A stretch of 64,000 nucleotides of DNA from Cephalotrichum gorgonifer (GCA_900312665.1 ONZQ02000001.1:3358541-3422540); one strand, 5' to 3'; positions 1 to 11,833 are shown, counted from the first letter of the stretch. Program-made: numbers and translations. The notes: generated by a model not told the origin, from the sequence alone.

Positions 1-589
1 CGTGGACTGGACTTGCTTCCTTCCCTTCCGTACCTCATCCGTCACGTCACGCTCTCGCTCTCGGAGCTTATTTAACCAATACCCAAACGCCTCCTTCCCG
101 GTTTCATTCGTCGAACAGATTGAAGGAAACAGGAACAAGTTTTGGATACTTCCTTCCAATTGGTGATTTGTTCTCCATTCTATTTCTCTGAAACTGCCGC
201 TGCCGCCCCGCCCTAAACCTACGCCCATGGTTTCGACGTCCTAGTACGCACCTACGTACATGTGAGCAAACACATGTCAAGTCAGGCAACGACATTTCCA
301 GCGAGCTGCGCCTCACCTATTTCTCCCCAACACCACCACACACACACACACGCACGCGCGCATACACCGAAATCTCCCTTCATCGCATCTTAGTCTGGTC
401 TTCCGGACCACTCTGAAAGAAATATTGGGGCGTCTCGGCCTAGGAGCAATCGTCTGATTTTCGGGCTCGGGGACGGACCCTTCCCTCTGCATTCTAGGCA
501 GGCGCCCAAGCCCGAGCGTAAACACTGGTTCCGTCTAAAACCATTCAACATCAGACACTTCAAGCTTTTTTTGAGGTAGCCCGCCCATC
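1..589. other. Upstream region of the claudin-like gene
   Basis: No gene is supported here. It is the 5' flank of the first plus-strand gene. A short CA repeat lies around 335–352 and the sequence just after it alternates C/G and A. Small ORFs on the minus strand show no recognisable protein. The left neighbour lies outside the window. Confidence 0.5.
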
Positions 590-1422
590 ATGACGAGGGT
601 CAGCGTTTACGCGGCCCTTTTGGTCGTCTCAATCGCCGGTAATGCCCTTCCCAACCCCCCCAAGCAAGCTAACAAACGCCTCATAACCACCCGACACTAA
701 CAACGCCCCGCGCCCAGCGACCGTCATGACGATAACATCCATCACCCTCCCCAACTGGATAACCTACTCCGTCTCGACCCCCACCAACTCCCCCCTGACC
801 CAGCACATCGGCCTCCACCGCTCGTGCTCCAACTTCCGCGACCCCCCCTGCCGCCCCTACCCGTCCGAGGACCAGTGCGCCGGCGAGGGCGAGGAGGCGT
901 CCTTCTGCCGCATGTGGCGCTCCGCCGGCTTCCTCGCCAACTTCGCCGTCGCCCTGCACCTCGTCATGATCGTCGTCTACGCCGTCCTCATCGGCGGCGG
1001 GAAGCAGAGGCGCGAGGGCGGCTGGCACGTCCTCGGGGGTCTGCTGCTGGGCATCGCCGTCGTCGAGTTCGCCATTATCGGGATAGTGGTGAGTTCACCT
1101 CCCCCCCTCCCCCCCTTGTTCTTTATTTCTTACCCCTCTTATCCTTTTACCCCTTTACCCCTTTTACGTTTATCCCATTCCACGCCGGCGGAAATGAGAT
1201 GGCCGCCTAACAGTATGATCGGTACAGTCCTACCTCTTCGACAACGACGATCAATTCCTCATCCCGGGCTGGTCCCTCGACACCTCCTGGGTCCTATGCA
1301 CTGTTAGCGCCTCCCTATCCGCCGCCTGCGCTGCCGGTCTCGCCTCGTCGTACTATCTCCTCCCCCCTGAGGGCGGCTACGATTGCCTTCCCGACCCGGG
1401 CGATGCGGACGAGGCCTCTTGA
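590..1422 (+). CDS. Claudin/PMP22-like four-helix membrane protein
   Basis: Three exons (590–638, 718–1088, 1228–1422) join in phase to give 204 residues. Both introns have GT..AG ends and CTAAC-type branch sites (near 668 and 1206). Four hydrophobic segments are visible: about residues 4–26, 85–108, 119–140 and 153–178. The loop after helix 1 has W30, then GLHRSC (48–53) and further cysteines at 61, 70 and 80. This resembles the W..GLW..C..C signature of the claudin/PMP22 superfamily, which in fungi includes Sur7- and Dni1-like cortical proteins. The short C-terminal tail is acidic. I infer a plasma-membrane or eisosome-type protein; the exact family is not certain. The start is the only ATG that gives helix 1 through the first splice. 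The next gene is convergent (kap123). Confidence 0.75.
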
Positions 1423-2265
1423 AAGCCTCCGCCTTCTCGCCTTGCTTATTCTTATTCTTCTTGCTTTCTTCCTCTTCTCCTCGTCCTCCTCTTCTTCTGC
1501 TCTTCATTTTTTTTATCTCGAGCTTTCTTCTCTTGCTCTGGGGGGCATTTTCGGGCGGCATGGTCACCCCGTTTACCCCGTCGTGGTGTCAACATCCACG
1601 GTGTTTTTTTTTCTTGGAGGTTCTAAGTCTTTAATGGTTTTAGCTACGGATTGATTGAAATACGTATAAACCGGGGTTGGGGTGGGGGGTGGCTTAACTT
1701 CTTTTGGGGCTGTCCCGGCGTAGGCAAATACGAAAGGTCAGGGTTCAAGACAACATCTATGGTAGTCATAACAAGATGGGTGTTTGACGCCTCAATGTAA
1801 CCAACCAGCTGGTCGTGGTTGGGGGATAGACATGCCCATTCCGTGTCCCATGCCGTGCAAGGCACGCCGGCCCTCCGATGTGTCTGAGCGGTGGCGGTCC
1901 CGGGGCTCAATCTCCCTTCCAAGTGCGCGTTATAAAAAGGCTCATCAATTTCATAAACTGAACTAAGAAGACTCAAGTCGTAAAGGAATCCCGCCTCCCT
2001 TCTCCCTGCCTTTCATATACGGACTTCGCTTCTCGGCCATTAAAACCTACTTTTGTTCCTTCTATGTCCATTCCCTATTTTTCCTCCCATCCGTCCCACA
2101 CACGCCCCCCTTTTTTGACCGCTTCATACATTCATGTCCCGTGATATATCCACCCATTGTTTTCCAACCTCCAAAACAAGAAAGCAACCTCTCTCTCCAA
2201 CATTACCGTCCCAACAAGGCCAACGACCTCACTCTTCCCCTAGAACGAGCCTAAAGGCGCGATAT
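1423..2265. other. Convergent 3' intergenic region
   Basis: This 843-bp stretch separates the 3' ends of the claudin-like gene and kap123. It contains T/C-rich tracts typical of fungal 3' untranslated regions. I see no gene, RNA or repeat in it. Confidence 0.5.
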
Positions 2266-5200
2266 CTACTGGAAGAGCTCAGGCCTGGCCTGGTGGAGGA
2301 GCTCGACAACCTTGGTCACCAGCGCCCGGGTCTCGTCGTCGAGCTGCTCCTGGGGGTCGCTGAGGACGGCCTTGAAGACGGGGACCAGGCGGGGGGTCAG
2401 CTCCTGGACGGTAGGGTTTGACGCGTCATCTGCAAAAACTGTTAGCATCTATTCTTCGACAGCTGGGATTAAGAAAGCCGGGGGTTACGTACAGAGCTTG
2501 TAGATGCACTGGAAGATGGGCGCGTTCTCCTCGAAGTCCTCCTTGAGGGGGAGCACGTTGACAACAGCGGGAAGCAGCTTCGCGACGATCGCCGGGTCGG
2601 GGTTGCGCGACATCATGCGGGAGAAGCATCCCGCGATGTTGTCCTGCATCCGCGCGTCCGTGATCGACAGGGCGGGCTCGAGCTTGACGACGACGTCCTC
2701 GTACAGGCTCAGGACGTTGTTGTCCTGGGAGCTGATGATGAGCTGGCCGATGGCGAAGGCGGCGTTGGACTTGGTGAGGACGTCGTTGTCCGAGAGGCGG
2801 TGGAGGAGGATCTTGGCCAGGGACTCGGTGTAGGGGGTCACGGCGCCGTCGAGGTACCTGACGATCTCGGCGATGGCGCCGGTCGCGGTGGACCTCTCGA
2901 GGCTCTCCTGAGAGCTGGCGTACTTGATGATGGGCTTCTGGAAAACGTTCCAGTGCTCGGCGAAGGCGGGGCCCATGGCCGCCGCCATGCCGATGACGAC
3001 GTCCATGGCGGTGTCGATGACGAGCCAGTCGAACTCGGACGTACCGGCCTCGACGTCGTGGTCCTCCTCATCACCCAAGTCCTGCTGGCAGGGGTGGGAT
3101 CGGGTGATGATGGAGGCGAGGGTAGAGACCATCTGCGTCTCAAAGTCCTCGATGCCGAGGATGGCGGGGCCGCAAAGCTTGAGCGTCTCAGCCGCGTACT
3201 GATTGATGGCGGTGACAACACCCCTGTTCGATAATTAGTACAGTCCAAACCCCCGGTCGATAATCTGAACTTAGAAGCAAAGAAAAGAAAACGAATCCCG
3301 CGAGTAGATCAGAAGCTGATTAGACGTTTTCTCACCATGGCCATAAATGGCGTCTGCGTGAGCTGGGTAAACGCAACGTTTTCATCATGTGGAGCGGGAA
3401 GAAACAGAAAGAAAAGAACAAAAAGGGGGGTCAAAAGGGGAGAAGGCACGTACCGCTCGGCCTCATCGGGCCATCCACTTAGCGTGGCCTTGACAACGAG
3501 ACCACCGATGTGGGCCAGCGCCGGGTCGGGGACAGGGTTGCTCTTGGGCGAGCCAGGCTTCCAGGGCTGCTTCTCCATAAGCTTCCAGACACGAGTGTAC
3601 GTCCTCCACAGGGTCGAAACCGCCGCCTTCCTGCAGCCCTCGAACGAGTGGTCGGCAAGAGGCATGAGCTTCTCTAGGGTCGGCTCAAGGTAAGACTTGA
3701 TATCATCAAGGTTGCACGACTCGCTGATAACATCACCGAGAACCTCGATGGCGACCTCCTGCTGAAGGGCAATGGCCGTCGCGCCGGTGAAGTCCTCGAG
3801 ATCATCCCACGCATCGTCCTCGTCCATATCGATAATGGAATCATCCCCCGCCTCATTGTCGTCGTCGTCGTCACCGCGCTTCAGCTTCAGCTTCTTGCCG
3901 CCGACAACGAGCACATCGTTCTCGGAAGCGCCCTCGACGAGGCCGTCGAGCGAGACCTCCTCCTCCTCGAGCTCAAGGGTCTCTAGGAGACCGCTGAAGA
4001 CGCCGGGGAGGAACTCCTTGAAGTGCTCGCCGTAGATCTTGGACAGCTCTCCCCAAAGAAGGAAGCTGGTCTCCTTAAGACGGGCGTTGTCGATGCTGAG
4101 GGCCTCCTCGCTAGCCTTCATGAGGTCCATGACGTACGGCTGGAAGAGCTCGGCGCCGATAGCGTGAGCGACGGAGCCCATGGAATCGCACACGGACGAT
4201 CGGAGAGCCAGGGCCTCCTCGCCTTCCGTGAGGCTGACGTAGGGAGCGAGGGCAGTCAGGACATCCTTGTAGTAAGGGGTGAAGTTATCGCCCATAGAGG
4301 CGGCAATGGCACCAATGGCACCGGCGGCAGCGGCCTTGACGCTAAGGTCACTGTGCGACAGGAGAGCTCCGAGAGAAGGAAGGAACTTCTCGCCATAGAC
4401 CTTGGCAGCGTCCTTGTCGAGGCTGCCAACGCCGAGGGAGTTCAGGGCACCACAGACGGCCCGGATGATGCTGACATTGCCCTTGTTGGTACCCTGGGTG
4501 GAGGCCTCGAGGTTCTTCAGCAGGGCGGCAAAGATCTCGTCGTGCTTAGGCGCGAGCTCGTCAGCCATCTCATCGGCAAGCTGAATGACACCGATCAAAC
4601 TGGCGTGTCGGACACCCTCATCGCTGTCGTTGAGAAGGGTGACAATAATGGGCAGGATAGCAGCGAGCTGGGTAGAGATGAAGTCGGGCGAACCTTCCGC
4701 GGCATTTCCGAGCGAGAGAATGGCCGCCTTCCGGAAGGAGGGAGACTCGTGGGCCGCCAGCTTCGGGAAATCGTCCAAGAGAGGGACAATGACCTGGCGG
4801 GGGGGAAGGTCAGAGGAGAGCTGGTCGATGAGCGTAAGCGCAGACCTGACGGGCGTCAGCTCGTCCATGTCATCGTCGAGAAGGTCATCATCCATCTCGG
4901 TGACAATCTTGAGACTGGTGGTCATGAGCCTGGCACCGACGTCCTTCATGCCCTGGATCTTCATGCGGCGCGCATGGACGGCCTGGCTGAGGAAGGCGAT
5001 GGCCTGGGACCGAGCATCCTCCTCGAGCTCAGTGTTCGCGGCAATCTCCATCATGAAGTCGAGGAGGTCCTTAAGATGCGCGTTCAGGAGCGCGGGCTCA
5101 TAGGCCAGGAACGACTGGAGAACCTCGAAGACGTCACCGTAGTACTCCGAGTTCTCGTTATCGATGGCATCCTTGAGAATCCGTACCATCGCAGGGAAGA

Positions 5201-5901
5201 GGGCCTGGATAGCCTTGACGGAGTCCTCATCATCTTCGGGGTCAATGACGATCAGGAGAGCGCCGATCGACTTGATGGTGTTGACACAGACATCCTTGCT
5301 CTGAGGGTCGTTGATGGTCCGAGCAAAGAGCTCGAAGAGCTGGGAGATGTGATCCGTGAACCTCGTGGGGTCGTTGTCCAGGAGGGAGTAGACGATGTAC
5401 GAGCCGACCTCACGGGAAACAACATCCTCCTTGGTGTTAAGGGTTATGATGTGCCTCAGAAGCTCCTCGTCATCCGAGAGGTCTGTCGTAGCGATGATGG
5501 CTATCAGACGAGAGAGAGAGCGGCGGGCATGCGCCGAGGGCTCCTTGAGAACACCCTCAAGGAGGTGCTGCTTCGCTAGGCCCTTCTGGTTGGCTGGGAC
5601 ACTGGGCCAGTGCTTCTCAGCTATGCGACCAGCCTGAACGGAGGCAAGCTGGCGGATGCCACCATTGTCGTGGGTGATGGCGATCTCGATCAAGAGCAGG
5701 AGAGACTCCGGCTGGGAGAAGTAGTTCTTCTGGAGCTCCGCCGTAACCGCCTTGACATTCTGGGTGTCAGCTAGAGGGAGAACAGGCGAGTCAGTATTAT
5801 AGATTCATCCACGCCGGGTCATCCGAGAAGCTGGGACATGGGATATAGAACTCACGGATCTGGCTGGCCTCGAGCAGCTGGATGAGCTTTGACTTGTCCA
5901 T
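2266..5901 (-). CDS. kap123: Importin beta-family karyopherin (Kap123/importin-4)
   Basis: Exons on the minus strand are 5901–5856, 5770–3454, 3223–2493 and 2429–2266, all in phase, giving 1085 residues; yeast Kap123 is of similar size. The N-terminus carries the family signature of an importin-beta N domain (a leucine-rich start followed by RQLASVQAGR and a KHW motif). The body is a series of helical HEAT repeats. An acidic loop rich in Asp/Glu sits near residue 690, as expected for cargo or Ran regulation. Kap123 carries ribosomal proteins and histones into the nucleus. The second intron (3453–3224, 230 nt) holds a possible 27-nt cassette exon (see findings). The start ATG at 5901 is chosen because exon 1 continues the conserved N-terminus. 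The gene shares its upstream region with the dioxygenase gene on the other strand. Confidence 0.92.
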
Positions 5902-6480
5902 GGTGAAAGAGACTGACTGATGTCGCGTTTCTTAGGTTGTGTGGAGGGGAAAGGACAACGGGGAACAACAAGGCCAAGCGCCCCTTCTTATTTAGACGGC
6001 CAAGGGAAAACTTTGCCGGCGCGGAAATTGTGGGTGACGGCTACTGGTTGCTGCCCGACCCAAAATTTGTGTGGGAACTGAGGGGGAACGAACGAAAACA
6101 AAGGGTCCAGAAGCTAAAAATTTCGCGTCGAAAATTTCCTGAAGGAGGGGTGAAAGTTACCCCACCCTCGCTCGATAAGATAAGATACTTTGAATTTGGC
6201 GTGCCCCGCCTCTAAAGGAAATGAGGGGGGAACTAATAGGCATAGCGACGGTTGTCACCCAGTTTGTTCCCCGCCTATTATTACTCGTGCTTCCCAAAAC
6301 CGACATTGGTTGGCCTGGCAGCTTTGCTTGTGCGACAGAAGCGCGTAGCAACACCCTTGTGCCCTCTAGTCGGACCATTTGGCATTTTGGAGTTGGTGGC
6401 CTTGAATCTTGGACCAGACTGCCGCATAGATGATTGTGTGTCGACAACTTTGCTGATTTTATCGCTTTCCGATCTCAAAG
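5902..6480. promoter_or_regulatory. Divergent promoter region (kap123 / PhyH-like)
   Basis: The 579-bp stretch lies between the two start codons of head-to-head genes, so it should hold both promoters and 5' leaders. I did not identify a specific TATA box or factor site. Small ORFs within it show no family resemblance. Confidence 0.6.
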
Positions 6481-7410
6481 ATGGTGGTCGAAGGAATATC
6501 CGGTGGCCTCACGCCAGATCAAATCGCCACCTTTGAGAAAGATGGCTACCTCCTCATCCCCGATGCCCTCAAGCCCGAAACTGTGGCCGCTCTCCTTGCC
6601 GAAACTCATTCTCTCCTGGAAAACTTTACCCTCGACGACCACCCCATGACCCGCTTTTCCACGGGCGAGAAATCCGACCACGTGGGCGACGATTACTTCC
6701 TCTCCTCGGGGGACAAGATCCGCTTCTTCTTCGAGGAGGATGCCTTCGATGCGGCCGGCAATCTGATGAAGCCAAAGGCTCGCGCCATCAACAAGATCGG
6801 CCACTACCTTCACGAGCTCTCCCCGCCCTTCTCCGGCCTCACCAAGCCCGATAGCACGGAGCCGGTGCGCCCCGCAGAGGTGGCCAGAAACCTCGGCTAC
6901 AGGGACCCAAGGTGCCTACAGAGCATGGTGATTTGTAAACAGCCTGAGATCGGGGGCGCCGTTCCACCGCACCAGGACTCCACCTTCTTGTACACCGATG
7001 CGCCGTCCGCCGTCGGCTTCTGGTACGCACTAGAGGATGCGACGCTCGAGAATGGGTGTCTCAGCTTCCTGCCAGGCTCGCATAAGTGGGCGCCGATTTC
7101 TAAACGGCTTGTGCGAAAGCCGGGTGATGCGGGGACGGAAATAGTTGACCATGATGGGCCCCAATTTCCTCTAGGTGACGGATATGTCGAGAAGGATGGA
7201 GTGGATGGGGAGTATGTCCCGGGTGAGGTGAAAGCTGGGACTCTCGTGCTTATCCACGGCAACCTCTTGCATAAGAGTGAGAAGAACACCAGCAAGAAGG
7301 GAAGGATAATCTACACGTTCCATGTGATTGAGGGGGACGGGGCAAAGTATGATGAGAGAAACTGGCTTCAACCGCCAGGGTCAGGGTTCACCAAGTTATA
7401 TGCTGCTTGA
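6481..7410 (+). CDS. Phytanoyl-CoA dioxygenase (PhyH) family oxygenase
   Basis: An uninterrupted ORF of 309 residues. The double-stranded beta-helix iron site is visible: H164 and D166 in PPHQDSTFLYT, and a distal histidine in the HGNLLHKSEKN stretch (H264 best fits the family). R275 in KKGRIIYTFH is the likely 2-oxoglutarate anchor. The layout and length match PHYHD1-type enzymes, which use Fe(II) and 2-oxoglutarate and are related to peroxisomal phytanoyl-CoA hydroxylase. The C-terminus ends LYAA, which is not a clear PTS1 signal, so cytosolic location is as likely. The substrate cannot be told from sequence. It has no intron, unlike most neighbours. It is convergent with the WKF gene, only about 140 bp away. 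Confidence 0.88.
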   Translation: MVVEGISGGLTPDQIATFEKDGYLLIPDALKPETVAALLAETHSLLENFTLDDHPMTRFSTGEKSDHVGDDYFLSSGDKIRFFFEEDAFDAAGNLMKPKARAINKIGHYLHELSPPFSGLTKPDSTEPVRPAEVARNLGYRDPRCLQSMVICKQPEIGGAVPPHQDSTFLYTDAPSAVGFWYALEDATLENGCLSFLPGSHKWAPISKRLVRKPGDAGTEIVDHDGPQFPLGDGYVEKDGVDGEYVPGEVKAGTLVLIHGNLLHKSEKNTSKKGRIIYTFHVIEGDGAKYDERNWLQPPGSGFTKLYAA

Positions 7411-7551
7411 GGGCGGGGCGGGCGGATGGTTCACAACCGTGTCTGGCTAGGATGAAAGGAGTCGGAGGGTATTGGTGGATAAGTAAATGTGTCATGAGTC
7501 TATATCCAGGAAGGGGTTTCATCGCCGTGAGAAGCTATTAATAAAGATGAT

Positions 7552-8799
7552 CTAGTCGGAATCGCTGTCCTCGTCATCATCGGCGTCATCGTCAGACGAG
7601 GATGATGAGCTACTAGACGTGTCTTCCTCGTTGCGTGTAGCACCGCCATCCACGTCCATCTCATCATCCGAGTCATCAGAGGAGTCCGACGAGTCGGAAG
7701 AGTCAGAGTCAGACTCCTCGTCGTCGTCGCTAGACTCGCTGTCACTGTCGGAGTCCGAATCCGATTCGGACGACGAGGAGTCTTGATCGGCACCACGTCG
7801 TTTCGAAGCACGTACGCGCTTGACAGGGCGGGTCGTGCCGTCGTTGAGCTTCAACCTCTTGCCGGCATCATCAGGCTCCTCCGACACTTCCTTTGCTAGC
7901 GAGGATTCCCTCTCGTCTGCTTCCTTCTCGCCTGTGGCGGTCGTCGTGGTCGTCGTGGTTGCTTCACTCTCGTCGCTATCGCTGCTTAGCTCCTCGAGAA
8001 CGATCTCAGCCCGCATCCGCTTGGCCACTCGTTGCGCTACTGCCGGGTCCACGCCATTGCCCGCATAGTCCAATTCGTTGAAGGCCTTCCTCTTCGACGC
8101 CGACTCGCTTCGCTGTAGGATGACCGACATTATCTCCTCGTACTGCTTCTCCTTTGCCTCGACGTCGGTAGTCCCCTGGGGGAAGTGATCCTTCTTGTCC
8201 TCCATATCTGCGGTGGTGATATTCTTCGCAGCCTCTAGCAACCTGGTCTTGATGTATCCCTTTATATCGCTGACGTAGTCATAAAAGGTCTCGATGTCGG
8301 AGGCAGGGAGGAGGGTCGGGTTGAAGGCGTGGTTGATCAGCTGCGTCTGGTGGTTCTTGTTGAACTTCCAGCTCTCGCGTGACGCCTTCCAGCGTCGAAG
8401 GTAGTCGAGCGGCACGGCGAGGTCAGGCGGGGCGACGGGACCTTGGGGCACGGGGGCCTTCGGACCCTTCTTCTTTTTCGGGGTGGACTTGGCCTTCTTG
8501 GATGCGGCCGCCGCTTGCCCCGTAGGGTCGCTCCCTTGCGCAAAGGACACGGATTTTGGTCTCTGAGGAGGTGTTCCGAAGTCGCGGTCATCCGTCCTCG
8601 ACTTCTTCAGGGCTGGCCTGCCTGCTGGCGAGTCTCCAGCGTTCTGGAACTTTCGCTTGGGGGATTCAAAGTTGTCCCTCTGGAAGGAGGCATTGGGGGC
8701 ATTAGGTGCGCCGGTAGGAGTGCTTAGGGTTTCGGTTGCGGAACCCGCAGACTTGAGCTTGAGGCCCAACCGCTGCCAGGCGGGTACTCGTTGCGCCAT
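7552..8799 (-). CDS. WKF-domain (C7orf50-like) acidic nucleolar-type protein
   Basis: An uninterrupted ORF of 415 residues from the MAQRVPAW start. An upstream in-frame ATG at 8886 would add 29 residues, but it lies in the likely leader and its sequence is not conserved-looking. The middle carries YLRRWKASRESWKFNKNHQ, the hallmark of the WKF domain (human C7orf50 and fungal relatives), followed by a helical segment. Upstream is a basic region with poly-lysine. The C-terminal third is a long Ser/Asp/Glu tract, a typical casein-kinase-2 target seen in nucleolar and ribosome-biogenesis factors. Function is inferred only: nuclear or nucleolar, perhaps ribosome assembly. It is head to head with the proteasome gene scl1. 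Confidence 0.8.
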   Translation of the reverse strand: MAQRVPAWQRLGLKLKSAGSATETLSTPTGAPNAPNASFQRDNFESPKRKFQNAGDSPAGRPALKKSRTDDRDFGTPPQRPKSVSFAQGSDPTGQAAAASKKAKSTPKKKKGPKAPVPQGPVAPPDLAVPLDYLRRWKASRESWKFNKNHQTQLINHAFNPTLLPASDIETFYDYVSDIKGYIKTRLLEAAKNITTADMEDKKDHFPQGTTDVEAKEKQYEEIMSVILQRSESASKRKAFNELDYAGNGVDPAVAQRVAKRMRAEIVLEELSSDSDESEATTTTTTTATGEKEADERESSLAKEVSEEPDDAGKRLKLNDGTTRPVKRVRASKRRGADQDSSSSESDSDSDSDSESSDDDEESDSDSSDSSDSSDDSDDEMDVDGGATRNEEDTSSSSSSSSDDDADDDEDSDSD

Positions 8800-9356
8800 C
8801 GTTTGGGCAGATACTACCAGATGGGGCCCTGCGTGGATTGGGTTGCGGTGTTTGTGCTGTAGGACGGCCTGACACAATGCTTTCACGTGCTTTCCCGTCT
8901 ATCCGTAACGGGAGTGTACTGCTTTCTGGCGGATTTTCGAATTGGAGTAAGGTGGAGGGACGAAGTGCGTTTTTGCGTGTGGTGTTTGAGTGATGAGCAG
9001 CCAGCCTCGACTTTTTTTATGGATTTTATTTTCTTGGTGCATTTTTCTCCTACCTCAATTGATTTTATTAATAGGCTCTGGTCCAGGGACAAGGTACGGC
9101 TCGGTACGTACCTACGTTATGTAAGCGTAATTGAAACTCTGTTCTGCCTGAGGTTGTTAATCCTAAGCTTCAGCCTTCTAAGCTTGTGTGAGCTCAGGCA
9201 GCTCCCACCAACGCGTTCCGCCCCAGCAATTCCTCAGCTTGCCAACGACCCGATCCCCCCCAGCTACCTCTCCCGCCAAAGCTCTATCATCTTACCGAAC
9301 GCCCTCCCTACAACCATAACTGTATCAGAGAGACGCCACTTCACCAACCCGTCAAG
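8800..9356. promoter_or_regulatory. Divergent promoter region (WKF gene / scl1)
   Basis: The 557 bp between two divergent start codons should carry both promoters. Direct reading shows T-rich tracts near 9015–9070 and a TACGTAC-type word near 9100. I did not find a recognisable proteasome-specific element. Confidence 0.55.
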
Positions 9357-10411
9357 ATGTCGAGTACGTTTTCGGACCTCTCCAACGGCCAATTCGATCG
9401 GAGCGCTAATGGGAATATGACGGATAGACACCGCATCGGACAGACACATTACGATCTTCTCGGAGCAGGGGCGCCTGTACCAAGTTGGTATGAAGAGCTC
9501 GGCTTCCCGTGGCCGAATTTACATTGCTGACACCGCGGCCTAGAATATGCCTTCAAGGCCATCACAGCCGCGAACATCATGTCCATAGGACTCAAGGGCA
9601 AGGACTGCGCGGTGGTCTTGTCCCAGAAGAAGGTCCCCGTACGTCCTACCTGCACGGACTATCACAGCTGAGAGGTGCAGAAGACTGACAACCTGCAGGA
9701 CAAGCTGATCGACCCCTCGTCCGTCACGCACATTTTCCAGATCTCCCCATCCATCGGCGCCGTCATGACCGGATCCATCGCCGACGCCAGACCCCTGGCC
9801 CAACGTGCGCAGTCCGAGGCGGCGGAGTTCAGGTACAAGTACGGATATGAGATGCCCGTCGATGCGCTTGCCAAGCGAATGGCGAACATTTCCCAGGTCT
9901 ATACCCAGAGGGTAAGTCGATTCCCGAGACCATGCTTGCCATTGCCCCTCCCATCACATCCCCATCTCATATACGTACACCTCGGTATCAAAGGAGAATG
10001 CTCACATAGGCGCCCTGCTCATAGGCCATGATGCGTCCGTACGGCGTTGCGACGACCCTGATTTCGCTCGACGAGGAACTCGGACCCCAGCTGTTCAAGT
10101 GCGACCCAGCCGGCTACTTCGTGGGATACAAGGGTGCGGCCGCCGGCCCGAAGCAGCAGGAGGCCATCAACCACCTGGAGAAGAAGCTGAGGAACAAGGA
10201 CTGCGCGCCGGGAAATTGGGAGGATGTCGTCGAGCTAGCCATCACTACGCTCAACACTGTTCTCAGCATGGACTTCAAGAAGACGGAGATCGAGATTGGG
10301 ATTGTCGGTGGCCCGCGGCCCGACGGGAAGGAAGGGACGTACGCTGGATTCCGGACCCTGACGGAGGACGAGATTGATGAGAGATTACAGGCTATCGCCG
10401 ACAAGGACTAA
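9357..10411 (+). CDS. scl1: 20S proteasome subunit alpha-1 (Scl1/PSMA6)
   Basis: Five exons (9357–9363, 9428–9487, 9544–9638, 9699–9911, 10025–10411) join in phase to 253 residues, the usual size. The N-terminus reads MSNTASDRHITIFSEQGRLY, the alpha-subunit signature that closes the proteasome gate, followed by EYAFKAI. The conserved KYKYGYEMPVD and SQVYTQ stretches identify the PSMA6/Scl1 subfamily rather than the other six alpha subunits. The protein is structural: it forms the outer ring of the 20S core and has no protease active site. The first coding exon is only 7 nt; phase and the conserved N-terminus force this model. It shares a promoter region with the WKF gene. Confidence 0.95.
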
Positions 10412-11599
10412 TAACATGCTGGGGCGCAAATACTATCGGTGATATTTCTTTTTACCTGCGCGCGGGAAACGAGAGGGATCGACGGTGCGCTGGGGCCGTG
10501 AAACCAGTGAACTAGGTAAAGCGGACGAGGCACGTGTCTACGGGCAAACCATTGGGGCTACACCCCCGTGGCTTATATGTACGACTACGAAGGTAGATGA
10601 TGTTATAGCACAACGTGCCATGGACGGGTGGCGACTATTCACATACCTTACATACGTAGCTCATCTGGGTTCCATTCAGCAAGCCACACTATGCCGAGGA
10701 CCCCTAGTCCATTGCATGATCGACATGCCGCCGGGCGGGTGCGTAGTGCGTACTTGTGGTCTAGGCCACAGACAGCCACAACTAGACCCAACACTCGGTA
10801 TGCCTCGGCTGAGGCGTTACCCACACACGGGCCAGACATTAGCATTCTTCGACGCACGGGAGCGGGGTTGGGTTGCGGAGGTGAAGCTCGCCGATGGGTC
10901 TCCGACTGGCCAGACGAGGGCGCGAGTTCATTTCGCAATACCGTCGAGTGGCTTGCGCCCCGACCAACTTGCCCAGTTTTCCGACGTTTCCCTTCCTCGG
11001 GATCGTCCTCCCCCCCGGCTCCCCGTCCCTCTGTGGCTCCGTGGGGGGGGGGAGGGATGGATGAGAGCAGAGGGGACCAGAGCAGTGGGGTTGGTGCATG
11101 TATGCCTGAACATGGAACAGACTAATATAGATCAGAATTTGGCCAAACGACCACTAATGTCGTTGTTTGGCTGGATAGTTCAAATCAACTGTGGGGGGGA
11201 GGCACGCCGTGGTCTTCGGCCAAGTCTGCAGGGGTGGACACGAAATGTATTGCTTCCTTAGTTTATCATCACGATGCGAGATGGAGCTACGAGTAGTCTC
11301 CTGAGTTCCTAGAGGAGAGCCCCTCAGGATCCATCACGCCCCGCACCGCGGCATGGGTGCGCCACCTTCTATGGAAAGCTCGCCGCCTCTGCCACTATCA
11401 CATACCTGGCGATCTCCTAACCCCGACCCCGACCTCGGCCTCTTAGGGTGCGGGACGACGGACCAGTTCGTCCGCCCGCTGCACTGCCTGTGCTAGTACG
11501 GCACGCCACAGTGGTGCGGTCTTTTGGATGCCAGCTGTGATCTTGCGTTCTCTGGATTAATCGAGCACTGCGAGTGTTAGTTACATTGTAGGCGTTCAG

Positions 11600-11639
11600 C
11601 CCTCCCCTTCCCCCCCTTCCGCCCCGCCCCGCCCCGCCC
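11600..11639 (-). repeat. G4-type tract on the minus strand
   Basis: The plus strand is nearly all C/T, ending in three CCCCG units plus CCC. On the minus strand this gives four or more runs of at least three G with one-base loops, which fits the usual G-quadruplex pattern. Confidence 0.6.
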
Positions 11640-11833
11640 AAAAGCATCTCAGTCTGTGGCGACGGCGTCCACTAGACCCCAAGGAACACGCCTGTCATGT
11701 CAGAGCGCCGAGAGCTTCCGGGCCAATTGCGTTGCTATACGGGGTAGGGGCGTAACGGCTTTTTCTGCGGGATCTAGGGCGTGTGGGGGATCTCGTGTTG
11801 GAGACTCTTACCCCCTTGCCTGTCCGTTTTTTT

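Noticed and set aside
4023..5579. 518-codon ORF antisense to kap123
   Set aside because: It mirrors the coding strand of a well-supported importin gene; such long shadows follow from GC-rich codon use. No family resemblance or splice structure.
8800..8886. 29-residue N-terminal extension of the WKF protein from an upstream ATG
   Set aside because: The MAQRVPAW start gives the more typical N-terminus; the extension reads like leader sequence.
10485..11261. 258-codon ORF in the gene-poor stretch
   Set aside because: Composition is not coding-like, other frames are equally open, and there is no recognisable motif.
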